A stretch of DNA of 64,000 nt from Eubacteriales bacterium (lineage in GTDB: Bacteria; Bacillota; Clostridia; Lachnospirales; Lachnospiraceae), in contig JAUNDV010000005.1 in assembly GCA_030525875.1 (NCBI GenBank), positions 48,469 to 112,468 on the forward strand, in the 5' to 3' direction. The notes beneath the pieces were generated by a model that saw nothing but the letters and a program-made list of their open reading frames with translations, was not told the origin of the DNA and searched no databases. A program made the translations under genes and the position numbers. Shown here piece by piece: positions 18,982 through 27,460 of the stretch. Every line of letters starts with the position of its first letter. Position 1 is the first letter of the stretch.

Positions 18982-20253
18982 ATGAACGTACTTTTAAAAT
19001 CTGCTAATGTTTATACAGATAAGGGTTTCGTGAAGCGTGATATTTCCATTTGTGACAACAGAATTAGTTTTAATGTTGACGGTAGTTTTGATAAGATAGA
19101 AAATTTAGATGGTTTATATATTGTTCCGGGTTTCGTAGATGTACATGTTCATCTACGCGAACCCGGTTTTCTTTATAAAGAGACCATCAAGACTGGAACT
19201 ATGGCAGCAGCACATGGAGGATTTACAGCTGTATGCTCAATGCCTAATTTAAATCCAGCTCCGTCTGACTTTGAAAGCCTCAAGGTTCAGCTTGATGCTA
19301 TAGAAAAAGATGCTGTTGTCAGGGTTTACCCATATGGAACTATTACTGAAGGCAGAAATGGAAGAGGCGGGCTTGCCAGAATGGAGGAAACTGCTCCATA
19401 TGTTCTTGGATATAGTGATGATGGTACTGGAGTACAGGGAAAAGAGCTTATGGAAGAAGCTATGATGAAGGCTAAGCAGTTAGACAGAATCATAGTTGCT
19501 CATTGTGAGGATGAATCTGAGCTTAAGCCAGGAGGCTGTATTCATGATGGGGTATATGCTAAAGAGCATAATCATGTAGGCATAAATTCAGAAAGCGAAT
19601 GGAAGCAGGTTGAACGTGATATTGAACTTGCTGAAAGGCTTAATGTGAGATATCATGTCTGCCATATTTCAACAAAGGAAACTGTAGACCTTATAAGAAA
19701 AGCCAAGAAAAGAGGAGTAAAGGTTACCTGCGAAACAGGCCCTCATTACCTTATATATACAGATATGGATCTTAAGGAGGATGGAGGCTGGAAAATGAAT
19801 CCACCTATAAGATCTGCAGAAGACAGGGCTGCCTTGATTGAAGGAATAAAGGATGGAACGATTGACTGTATAATTACAGATCATGCTCCACACAGTAAGG
19901 AAGAAAAGTCGAGAGGTCTTGATAAGTCAGCATTCGGAATAGTAGGTCTTGAGACTTCATTTTCAACAGTTTATACTAATCTTGTAAAAACTGGAATAAT
20001 AAGCCTTGAGAAGATGATAGAACTTATGTGTCTTAATCCAAGAAGGATATTTGATATAGCAGGAAGTAAGGATGGACTTAAGGAAGGCGATGTAGCTGAT
20101 ATAACAGTCCTTGATCTCAATAAGGAATATGACATCGATGCTTCAAAGTTTTATTCAATGGGAAAATCTACACTTTTTGATGGCTGCCATGTGGCAGGAG
20201 AGGTAGTAAGTACTTACGTAGATGGTAAAAAGGTTTATCCATTTAATATATAA
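18982..20253 (+). CDS. pyrC: Dihydroorotase
   Basis: Third step of de novo pyrimidine synthesis: cyclises carbamoyl-aspartate to dihydroorotate. The 423-residue protein is a type I (amidohydrolase) dihydroorotase: PGFVDVHVHLREPG at about residues 49-62 supplies zinc ligands; AHCEDE near 174, CHISTKE near 229 and the active-site DHAPHS near 306 follow, with KSAFGIVGLETSF after that. RBS AAAGGAG is placed well before ATG 18982. First gene of pyrC-pyrE-pyrB-pyrI. The codons for the HLREPG segment form a strong hairpin (separate entry). Confidence 0.96.
   Translation: MNVLLKSANVYTDKGFVKRDISICDNRISFNVDGSFDKIENLDGLYIVPGFVDVHVHLREPGFLYKETIKTGTMAAAHGGFTAVCSMPNLNPAPSDFESLKVQLDAIEKDAVVRVYPYGTITEGRNGRGGLARMEETAPYVLGYSDDGTGVQGKELMEEAMMKAKQLDRIIVAHCEDESELKPGGCIHDGVYAKEHNHVGINSESEWKQVERDIELAERLNVRYHVCHISTKETVDLIRKAKKRGVKVTCETGPHYLIYTDMDLKEDGGWKMNPPIRSAEDRAALIEGIKDGTIDCIITDHAPHSKEEKSRGLDKSAFGIVGLETSFSTVYTNLVKTGIISLEKMIELMCLNPRRIFDIAGSKDGLKEGDVADITVLDLNKEYDIDASKFYSMGKSTLFDGCHVAGEVVSTYVDGKKVYPFNI
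19126..19176 (+). promoter_or_regulatory. Terminator-shaped hairpin inside pyrC
   Basis: Arms at 19126-19141 (CCGGGTTTCGTAGATG) and 19150-19166 (CATCTACGCGAACCCGG) pair almost perfectly with one bulge around an 8-nt loop, then TTTTCTTTAT follows. The right arm uses codons such as CTA, CGC and CCC that are rare in this window. It could act as an intragenic attenuator of the pyr operon, or be chance in a conserved motif. Confidence 0.5.
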
Positions 20254-20275
20254 TTTAATCAGGAGGGTATTATAA

Positions 20276-20908
20276 ATGAAAGAAAATATTGCTAAGGGAT
20301 TATTATCAATTAAGGCTGTCTTTTTAAGACCAGAAGAGCCTTTCACATGGGCAAGTGGCATAAAGAGCCCTATTTACTGTGATAACCGCCTTGTGCTTAC
20401 AGCACCTGAGGTAAGAACAATGGTTGAGACTGGCATTGCAGAAACAATACGTACATACTATCCTGAGTGTGAAGTTATCATGGGTACATCTACAGCAGGT
20501 ATAGCTCATGCAGCAATAGCAGCGCATATGATGGATATGCCTATGGGATATGTAAGAGGTTCAGCCAAGGATCATGGACGTACAAACCAGATCGAAGGTA
20601 AGCTTGAGAAGGGACAGAAGGTTGTAGTAGTTGAGGATCTTATTTCTACAGCAGGTTCTGCTCTTGAGTGTGTAAAAGTACTTAGAGAGGCTGGAGCTGA
20701 GGTTTTAGGAATAGCAAGCATTTTCACATATGGAATGAAGAAGGGCATCGACAGAATGGCTGAGGCAGAGGTAGTAAATCACAGCCTTTGTGATCTTGAT
20801 ACACTTGTGGAGGTAGCTGCTGCAGAGGGTTATATCAAGGAAGAGGATAAGGAGAAGCTTCTTAAGTTCAGAGATAATCCTCAGGATGAGTCATGGATGA
20901 AACATTGA
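20276..20908 (+). CDS. pyrE: Orotate phosphoribosyltransferase
   Basis: Makes orotidine 5'-phosphate from orotate and PRPP. The 210-residue protein has the opening segment FTWASGIKSPIYCDNR, a GTSTAGIAHAA loop, and the PRPP-binding motif VVVVEDLISTAGSALECV near residue 118. AGGAGGG precedes the ATG by about 10 bases. It follows pyrC by 22 bp. Confidence 0.96.
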   Translation: MKENIAKGLLSIKAVFLRPEEPFTWASGIKSPIYCDNRLVLTAPEVRTMVETGIAETIRTYYPECEVIMGTSTAGIAHAAIAAHMMDMPMGYVRGSAKDHGRTNQIEGKLEKGQKVVVVEDLISTAGSALECVKVLREAGAEVLGIASIFTYGMKKGIDRMAEAEVVNHSLCDLDTLVEVAAAEGYIKEEDKEKLLKFRDNPQDESWMKH

Positions 20909-20960
20909 TTATAAATATTAAATAAATTTTAAACAGATATAAATGAGAGGAAAATTCAAA

Positions 20961-21893
20961 ATGTCAAAAGATATTAGAAATCTTATAAGTATTCTGGATC
21001 TTTCAATTGAGGAGATAGATAAGCTTATAAATGTTGCAAACGATATTGAAAAGAATCCTGAAAAATATGCTGAGGCCTGCAGACATAAGCAGCTTGCAAC
21101 ACTCTTCTTCGAGCCATCAACACGTACAAGACTTAGCTTTGAATCAGCTATGCTTTCACTTGGTGGATCAGTATTAGGATTTTCATCTGCTAATTCAAGC
21201 TCTGCCGCAAAGGGTGAGAGTGTTTCAGATACAATACAGACAGTTGGAAACTATGCAGACATTATTGCTATGAGACATCCTAAGGAGGGAGCTCCTTTTG
21301 TTGCTGCAAACAGAACCCAGGTGCCTATTATAAATGCTGGAGACGGCGGACATTTTCATCCTACACAGACACTTACAGACCTTCTTACAATAAGCAGAAA
21401 AAAGGGCAGACTTAAGGACATGACCATCGGACTTTGCGGAGATCTTAAGTTTGGACGTACTGTTCATTCACTTATTGAAGCAACTCTTAGATATGAAGGA
21501 ATCAAATATGTTCTCATTTCACCTGAAGAGCTTAGACTTCCTGAGTATATGATAGATAAGCTTAAGGAGGCAGGAGCAGAGTTTGAAGAGATTACAGATC
21601 TTGAGGTTGCTATGCCAAAGCTTGATGTGCTTTACATGACACGTATACAGAAGGAGCGTTTCTTCAACGAAGAGGATTATGTAAGATTGAAGGATACATA
21701 CATTCTCACACCAGAGAAGCTTAATAATGCCAAAGAGGATCTTTGCATTATGCATCCGCTTCCAAGAGTAAATGAGATTTCAGTAAAGGTTGATGACGAC
21801 CCTAGGGCTTGTTACTTCTATCAGACAAGATGTGGAAAGCAAGTTCGTATGGCTTTAATTCTGTTCCTTTTAGGAATCAAGGTGGAGGACTAA
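20961..21893 (+). CDS. pyrB: Aspartate carbamoyltransferase catalytic subunit
   Basis: Joins carbamoyl phosphate and aspartate to give carbamoyl-aspartate. Signature motifs: [16 protein letters not shown] (carbamoyl phosphate binding), [27 protein letters not shown], and [11 protein letters not shown] start it at ATG 20961, ten bases after GAGAGG; an in-frame ATG at 20943 would put that ribosome site inside the gene. This gives 310 residues, the usual length. The next gene encodes the regulatory subunit, so the enzyme is a class B type holoenzyme. Confidence 0.96.
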   Translation: MSKDIRNLISILDLSIEEIDKLINVANDIEKNPEKYAEACRHKQLATLFFEPSTRTRLSFESAMLSLGGSVLGFSSANSSSAAKGESVSDTIQTVGNYADIIAMRHPKEGAPFVAANRTQVPIINAGDGGHFHPTQTLTDLLTISRKKGRLKDMTIGLCGDLKFGRTVHSLIEATLRYEGIKYVLISPEELRLPEYMIDKLKEAGAEFEEITDLEVAMPKLDVLYMTRIQKERFFNEEDYVRLKDTYILTPEKLNNAKEDLCIMHPLPRVNEISVKVDDDPRACYFYQTRCGKQVRMALILFLLGIKVED

Positions 21894-21896
21894 TAT

Positions 21897-22319
21897 ATGA
21901 ATATAGATGGTGTAAATACAGGTATAGTGCTTGATCATATTCAGGCAGGAAAATCAATGCAGATATATGAATATCTCGGACTTGAGAAGCTCGACAGCTG
22001 TGTTGCGGTTATACAGAATGTTAGAAGCGGAAAGTATGGTAAAAAAGACATAATTAAGATAGATGAGATAATCGATCTTAATCTTGAGGTTCTCGGTTTC
22101 TTTGATTCAAATATTACTGTTAACTATATCAAGGATGGAAAGCTCATAGATAAGAAGCATCTCGCTCTTCCAGATCATTTAACAGATGTTATTAAGTGTA
22201 AGAACCCAAGATGTATTACAAGTACAGAGCAGGAGATAAGACACGAATTTGAACTTGTTGACAGAGAAAAGAAAGTATATCGCTGCATTTACTGTGATAC
22301 TCTTGTAAAGGTTAAATAA
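21897..22319 (+). CDS. pyrI: Aspartate carbamoyltransferase regulatory subunit
   Basis: Binds nucleotides (CTP/ATP) and confers allosteric control on PyrB. The 140-residue protein has the N-terminal allosteric domain (GIVLDHIQAGKSMQIYEYLG) and a C-terminal four-cysteine zinc site (CKNPRC ... CIYC). The ATG lies three bases after the pyrB stop and its ribosome site (GGAGG) is inside pyrB. The presence of pyrI means feedback control acts on the enzyme, which fits with the lack of an obvious PyrR leader. Confidence 0.95.
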   Translation: MNIDGVNTGIVLDHIQAGKSMQIYEYLGLEKLDSCVAVIQNVRSGKYGKKDIIKIDEIIDLNLEVLGFFDSNITVNYIKDGKLIDKKHLALPDHLTDVIKCKNPRCITSTEQEIRHEFELVDREKKVYRCIYCDTLVKVK

Positions 22320-22351
22320 ATATCTTAAAATAATAAAACAATATAATAGTT

Positions 22352-22384
22352 TTAGACGTTTCAGCTTTTGGAACGTCTTTTTGC
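22352..22384 (+). terminator. Terminator of the pyr operon
   Basis: AGACGTT (22354-22360) pairs with AACGTCT (22372-22378) around an 11-nt loop, followed by TTTTT. Confidence 0.85.
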
Positions 22385-22411
22385 ATTAAAACAGGGGATG
22401 AGTTTTATTTT

Positions 22412-23563
22412 ATGAACGACATTGTAAATAGAAATACAGCCATTAAAGGAATGTTCTTTACAGGTATGTGTAGTGCCAGCTGCGGTGTGCTGGTCGCACT
22501 TCTTCAGGAAAAAGCAGGCATAAGCTATTCACAGGCTGGAGTGATTCTTTCAAGCTTAAGTCTTGGACAGGTTTTTTCTTCATTTTTAGCTGGAATACTT
22601 CCTATAAGGATTGGATTAAAGAAAACTGTAAATATTATGGGAATAGGTATATTTTTAGGATATATACTTCTTACTCTTACTTCAGTTTTTAAGCCGCTTT
22701 TTATGTTTTATCTGTGTGTGCTTGCATTTGTGCTTACAGGTATAGGAAAGGGCTCAACTATAAACGTATCTAATCTGCTTTCAGCTAAGACAAAGGAGCC
22801 AACAAAGAATCTTAATCTGGAAAATGCTGCCTTTGCATTTGGAGCCTTGCTTAGTCCGTTTGTCATATCAGTTTTTGGAAGTAATATGTTTGCATGGTGG
22901 ACACCTATGCTTATTTTTGCATTTTTTGGAGCCATGCTTTCCCTTGTATTTTTCAGGGCAAAGCTTCCAAAAGCAGAAAAAAAGGCAAAGATAAATGACT
23001 TCAGCTTTTTGAAGAAGAAGAGATTCTGGAATGTGACTGTATTACTTTTTTGCCAGCAGTGTATAGAAGTAGGCGTAACAGGCTGGCTTGTAACTTATTT
23101 TAAAGATACAGGGATACTGACAGGTGTATTTAGTCAGATGACGGTTTCACTCATCTGGACAACTATGATGATAATAAGATTGTGGATAGCCTTTAAATAC
23201 AAGGGCAATTCACTTCCAAAGCTGCTTATAGTCATGGGGCTTGCTTCAATGTTAAGCTATGTAGGACTTCTGCTTTCAACTACAGCTGTACCAGCTATAG
23301 TATGTCTTGGATTATTTGGATTATCTATTGGAAGCTTCTATCCTGTTATCATAGCTTCAGCTGGAAATATACTTTCTAGCGAGAGTATGGGAATCATGCT
23401 TCCTATAGGATCTATCGGAGCTGTTACTATGCCTTCTGTTATGGGCTTTGTAGCTGGGTATTTTGGAATACATGCTGGAATGCTTGTTATTATGTTTGCA
23501 ATAGTTGTATTTATATTATCAAGCTATGTTATGCTTATAGACGATAAAAAGCTTAAAAATTAA
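22412..23563 (+). CDS. MFS transporter
   Basis: A 383-residue polytopic protein with about 12 membrane helices and no soluble domains, of the major facilitator type. A loop after helix 2 has ILPIRIGLKKT, resembling the MFS motif A region, and the middle loop (FFRAKLPKAEKKAKI) is basic. The resemblance is to the sugar/fucose-permease-like MFS branch, but the substrate cannot be read from the sequence. It lies between the pyrimidine and galacturonate operons; either link is speculation. Confidence 0.8.
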   Translation: MNDIVNRNTAIKGMFFTGMCSASCGVLVALLQEKAGISYSQAGVILSSLSLGQVFSSFLAGILPIRIGLKKTVNIMGIGIFLGYILLTLTSVFKPLFMFYLCVLAFVLTGIGKGSTINVSNLLSAKTKEPTKNLNLENAAFAFGALLSPFVISVFGSNMFAWWTPMLIFAFFGAMLSLVFFRAKLPKAEKKAKINDFSFLKKKRFWNVTVLLFCQQCIEVGVTGWLVTYFKDTGILTGVFSQMTVSLIWTTMMIIRLWIAFKYKGNSLPKLLIVMGLASMLSYVGLLLSTTAVPAIVCLGLFGLSIGSFYPVIIASAGNILSSESMGIMLPIGSIGAVTMPSVMGFVAGYFGIHAGMLVIMFAIVVFILSSYVMLIDDKKLKN

Positions 23564-23588
23564 TTATAGATAAGTTGGAGAGGATAAA

Positions 23589-24230
23589 TTGTATTCAAAA
23601 GGAAGATATTTAAAAAAATTTAAACACTATGGAATTATGATGTTTGGAGCATTCATTTTGTCATTTGGTCTTTATAATGTTCACAGACAGTCACAGATAA
23701 CAGAGGGAGGAGTGTTAGGACTCCAGCTTTTTCTTAAGCACTGGTTTGATATTTCGCCAAGTTTATCCGGACTTATAATGGATTTAAGCTGTTATACACT
23801 TGGCTTTTCTATATTGGGACATACCTTTTTGAAGAATGCTATTGTATCAAGCATATTTTTCTCCTTCTTTTACTGGATCAATGAAAATGTCATAGGAATA
23901 GTTCTTCCTGATTTTGGCAGTAATCCAATATTTGCTGCCATCATAGGCGGTATTTTTGTAGGCGTAGGTGTAGGACTTATTGTAAATGAAGGAGGCGCAT
24001 CCGGAGGAGATGATGCGCTTGCTCTTATTATTTCAAAGCTCACAGGACAAAGATTGTCCAGGGCATATTTCTTTACAGATTTTGTTGTACTTATGCTGTC
24101 TGTAAGCTATATACCGCTTGCCAAAATTTTATGCTCTCTAATCACAGTTTCAATATCCTCTTTTATAATTGGGAAAATAGAGGAATGCTCTAAAAATACA
24201 AAAGAGAAACTAGTTTCAGAAGAAAAATAA
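23589..24230 (+). CDS. YitT-like (DUF161) membrane protein
   Basis: A 213-residue membrane protein with about five or six helices. GGVLGLQLFLKHWFDISPSL and the glycine-rich GGIFVGVGVGLIVNEGGASGG (in two parts) are DUF161/YitT features. Most YitT proteins have about 280 residues and end in a soluble DUF2179 domain; this one lacks it. The start is TTG 23589 behind GGAGAGGA. It is 25 bp after the MFS gene and likely co-transcribed. Function is unknown for the family. Confidence 0.78.
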   Translation: MYSKGRYLKKFKHYGIMMFGAFILSFGLYNVHRQSQITEGGVLGLQLFLKHWFDISPSLSGLIMDLSCYTLGFSILGHTFLKNAIVSSIFFSFFYWINENVIGIVLPDFGSNPIFAAIIGGIFVGVGVGLIVNEGGASGGDDALALIISKLTGQRLSRAYFFTDFVVLMLSVSYIPLAKILCSLITVSISSFIIGKIEECSKNTKEKLVSEEK

Positions 24231-24258
24231 AAATACATTTTAAATACATCCCATCTAC

Positions 24259-24286
24259 TTGACACTTTGGAAAAATATTGTAATAT
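24259..24286 (+). promoter_or_regulatory. Promoter of uxaABC
   Basis: Consensus TTGACA (24259-24264), 16 bp, then TAATAT (24281-24286). The predicted start near 24293 lies just before a 16-bp palindrome. Confidence 0.8.
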
Positions 24287-24296
24287 TAAAGTAACA

Positions 24297-24312
24297 AGGG
24301 AAACGTTTCCCT
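24297..24312. promoter_or_regulatory. LacI-family-like operator of uxaABC
   Basis: AGGGAAACGTTTCCCT is a perfect 16-bp palindrome with a central CG, the shape of LacI/GalR-family sites (including CcpA- and KdgR-like regulators). Its position across the transcription start implies repression. The regulator gene is not in this window. Confidence 0.7.
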
Positions 24313-24352
24313 AAGGAGAAAATAAAAACTTTTTACCAAAGGAGGAGGACAT

Positions 24353-25864
24353 TTGGATAAGGTATTTATTAAGATTAATACTGCAGATAAGGTATGTGTA
24401 GCTCTACAGCCTATAAAGGCAGGCAGTGTACTTGATCTTGTAAGCTTTATGTATGCAGATTCTTCAAGTACAGAGAAGATTACTGTCACAGAGGATATTC
24501 CACAGGGGCATAAATTTGCTCTTACCGACATTGATAGTGGAGAAGCAGTGGTAAAGTATGGAAATGTAATCGGTTACGCCAAAGAGGACATAAAAAAGGG
24601 ACAGTGGATCCATGTTCACAATATGAAAACAGGACTTGGAGAGTTGCTGGAATATAAATATAATCCAGGGCACATTGAAAATGTACATACTGAAGACAGA
24701 ACTTTTAAGGGGTATAGAAGAGCAGACGGCAAGGTAGGTGTAAGAAATGAAATATGGATAATCCCTACTGTAGGCTGTGTTAATAATGTTGCAGCAAAGA
24801 TAGCTGAGCTTTCAAAGAGATATATCAAAGGAAATGTTGAGGATGTAATAGCATTTTCCCATCCATATGGCTGTTCACAGATGGGGGATGATCAGGAAAA
24901 TACCAGAACCATACTTGCGGATCTTATCAATCATCCAAATGCTGCTGGTGTGCTGGTACTTGGTCTTGGTTGTGAGAACAGTAATATAGATGTTTTAAAG
25001 GCTTACCTTGGAGAAATAGATGAAAATAGAGTGAAATTTCTTGTTTCACAGGAGCATGAGGATGAGATTGCTGACTCCGTAGAGCTTGTAAAAGAACTGA
25101 TCGATTATGCCAAGGACTTTGAGCGAGAGGATATTCCTGCGTCAGAGCTTGTTATAGGTATGAAATGCGGAGGCTCTGATGGCTTATCAGGAATAACAGC
25201 CAATCCTACAGTTGGAATGTTTTCTGACCTTTTGATTTCAAAGGGAGGAACAACTATTCTTACTGAGGTTCCAGAGATGTTTGGTGCTGAAACACTTCTT
25301 ATGAACAGATGTGAAAATGAAGAGCTCTTTGATAAAACAGTAAAAATGATAAATGATTTTAAGAATTATTTTACTGAGCATGGACAGACTATATACGAGA
25401 ATCCATCACCGGGAAATAAAAAAGGAGGCATTTCAACACTTGAGGACAAATCACTCGGCTGTGTACAAAAATCAGGAAGTGCAGCAGTAAGAGGAGTCCT
25501 TAAATATGGGGAAACAGTAAAAGAAAAGGGACTTAACTTACTCAGCGCACCTGGAAATGATCTTGTAGCATCAACAGCCTGCGCTGCTGCAGGAGCACAT
25601 ATAGTTTTATTTACAACAGGAAGAGGAACACCATTTGCTTCACCTGTACCTACAGTTAAGATTTCTACAAATAATCTGCTTAATTCAAAAAAGCATAACT
25701 GGATTGATTTTAGCTGTGGTGAGCTTGTAAATGGAAAAAAGATGGACGAGTTAAGAGATGAATTGTTTGAATTTGTCATAAAGGTAGCAAGCGGGGAAAA
25801 GGTTAAATCTGAGGCAGCAGGCTTCCATGATATGGCAATTTTCAAATCCGGAGTTACATTATAA
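24353..25864 (+). CDS. uxaA: Altronate dehydratase
   Basis: Converts D-altronate to 2-keto-3-deoxygluconate in galacturonate breakdown. The 503-residue protein has an N-terminal SAF-type domain (residues 1 to about 95), then the large UxaA/GarD domain: RADGKVGVRNEIWIIPTVGC, AFSHPYGCSQMGDD, LGLGCEN, and GMKCGGSDGLSGITANPTVG (split), with Cys residues suited to iron binding. The start is TTG 24353 behind AAAGGAGGAGG. First gene of uxaA-uxaB-uxaC. Confidence 0.95.
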   Translation: MDKVFIKINTADKVCVALQPIKAGSVLDLVSFMYADSSSTEKITVTEDIPQGHKFALTDIDSGEAVVKYGNVIGYAKEDIKKGQWIHVHNMKTGLGELLEYKYNPGHIENVHTEDRTFKGYRRADGKVGVRNEIWIIPTVGCVNNVAAKIAELSKRYIKGNVEDVIAFSHPYGCSQMGDDQENTRTILADLINHPNAAGVLVLGLGCENSNIDVLKAYLGEIDENRVKFLVSQEHEDEIADSVELVKELIDYAKDFEREDIPASELVIGMKCGGSDGLSGITANPTVGMFSDLLISKGGTTILTEVPEMFGAETLLMNRCENEELFDKTVKMINDFKNYFTEHGQTIYENPSPGNKKGGISTLEDKSLGCVQKSGSAAVRGVLKYGETVKEKGLNLLSAPGNDLVASTACAAAGAHIVLFTTGRGTPFASPVPTVKISTNNLLNSKKHNWIDFSCGELVNGKKMDELRDELFEFVIKVASGEKVKSEAAGFHDMAIFKSGVTL

Positions 25865-25901
25865 GTACAAAATTGATATTTCATAAAGAAAGGCAGAAAA
25901 A

Positions 25902-27407
25902 ATGAAAAAAATAAACTATGATGTATTGCAGGAAATAGGTTATAATGGATATGTATTAAAAGATGCACCAGAAAAGGTTCTTCAGTTTGGTGAAGGAAAC
26001 TTCATGAGAGCATTTATAGATTATTTTATAGATGAAATGAATGAAAAGGCAGGATTTAACGGTAAGATAGTACTTGTACAGCCTATCAGAAATCCAGAGG
26101 GCGGCTTTAGACTCAATGATGTTATAAATGAGCAGGAAGGTCTTTATACTCTTTATTTAAGAGGCTTTGCTGATGGAAGAAAGGTAAATGACAAGAGAGT
26201 TATTTCAAGTGTAAGCCGTTGCTTAAATGCATATGAGGATTATGAGGCTGTTATGGAGTGCGCAAAGAATCCGGACCTGAGATTCATTGCATGTAATACA
26301 ACTGAGGCTGGTATTCAGTATGATCCATCAAATAATTTTGAAGATAAGCCAGCCGATACCTATCCAGGTAAGCTTACTCAGTTTTTATACAGAAGATATG
26401 AGATCTTTGGAAATGAAGAAGGCAAGGGCTTTATCATTCTTTCATGCGAGCTTATAGACAACAACGGTAAGGAACTTGAGAAATGTGTCAAGCAGTATGC
26501 TAAGCAGTGGAACCTTCCTGAGGAATTTATAAAGTGGCTCGATAAGGAAAATGTATTCTGCTCTACCTTAGTTGACAGAATTGTTACAGGCTTCCCAAGA
26601 GGAGAGGCAGAGAAGCTTAATGAGGAAAATGGCTATATTGACAATATCATAGACACAGGAGAAATTTTTGGTTTCTATGTAATAGAAGGTCCTGAGTTTA
26701 TTAAGAAGGAGTTTCCATTTGAAAAGGCTGGACTTCCTATAATTGTTACAGATAATCACAAGCCTTATAAGCAGAGAAAGGTTCGCATTCTCAATGGAGC
26801 ACATACTTCATTTGTACTTGGAGCCTACCTTGCAGGACAGAATATAGTAAGAGACTGCATGGAAGATAAGGTAATTAATGACTTCATGAATAAGACTATT
26901 TATGAAGAAATCATTCCGACACTTACGCTTCCAAAGGAAGAACTCAACGAGTTTGCAGCATCTGTTACAGAGAGATTTAAGAATCCGTTTATAGATCATC
27001 AGCTTTTAAGCATTTCCCTTAATTCAACATCTAAGTGGAAGGCCAGAGTTATGCCATCAATGATTCAGTATATAGACATTAAGGGAGAGATTCCTGCATG
27101 CATAGCCGCATCACTCGCCTTCTATATTAGTTTTTATAATGGCGAGGAGCTTACAGAGAAGGGCCTCGTAGCACACAGATCAAATGGGGATGAGTACATG
27201 ATACAGGATGACAGAAGTGTTCTTGAATTCTTCTATGAGCATAGAAATGATGATGCAGCTACACTGGTACATGCTGTCCTTTCAAATGAGGATTTCTTTG
27301 GTGAGGATCTCACAAAGATAGAAGGACTTGAGGAAATTGTTGCAAAGGATCTCATTTTCATGAAGGAAAATGGAGCATATGAGCTTATGAAAAAGTGCAT
27401 TGGATAA
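25902..27407 (+). CDS. uxaB: Tagaturonate reductase (altronate oxidoreductase)
   Basis: NADH-dependent reduction of D-tagaturonate to D-altronate; a member of the long-chain mannitol dehydrogenase family. The 501-residue protein opens with a nucleotide-binding region (VLQFGEGNFMRAFIDYFID), then CNTTEAGI, and a catalytic segment TDNHKPYKQRKVRILNGAHT with the Lys and His of the family. Normal length. It follows uxaA by 37 bp. Confidence 0.93.
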   Translation: MKKINYDVLQEIGYNGYVLKDAPEKVLQFGEGNFMRAFIDYFIDEMNEKAGFNGKIVLVQPIRNPEGGFRLNDVINEQEGLYTLYLRGFADGRKVNDKRVISSVSRCLNAYEDYEAVMECAKNPDLRFIACNTTEAGIQYDPSNNFEDKPADTYPGKLTQFLYRRYEIFGNEEGKGFIILSCELIDNNGKELEKCVKQYAKQWNLPEEFIKWLDKENVFCSTLVDRIVTGFPRGEAEKLNEENGYIDNIIDTGEIFGFYVIEGPEFIKKEFPFEKAGLPIIVTDNHKPYKQRKVRILNGAHTSFVLGAYLAGQNIVRDCMEDKVINDFMNKTIYEEIIPTLTLPKEELNEFAASVTERFKNPFIDHQLLSISLNSTSKWKARVMPSMIQYIDIKGEIPACIAASLAFYISFYNGEELTEKGLVAHRSNGDEYMIQDDRSVLEFFYEHRNDDAATLVHAVLSNEDFFGEDLTKIEGLEEIVAKDLIFMKENGAYELMKKCIG

Positions 27408-27460
27408 TGTATTTAGTATTAGGCTAAGTATAAATAAAATAAACATTGGAGGAAACAAAG

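Noticed and set aside
20943-20960. Upstream ATG for pyrB (adds MRGKFK)
   Set aside because: The GAGAGG ribosome site would be inside the gene; the ATG at 20961 has correct spacing and gives the normal length.
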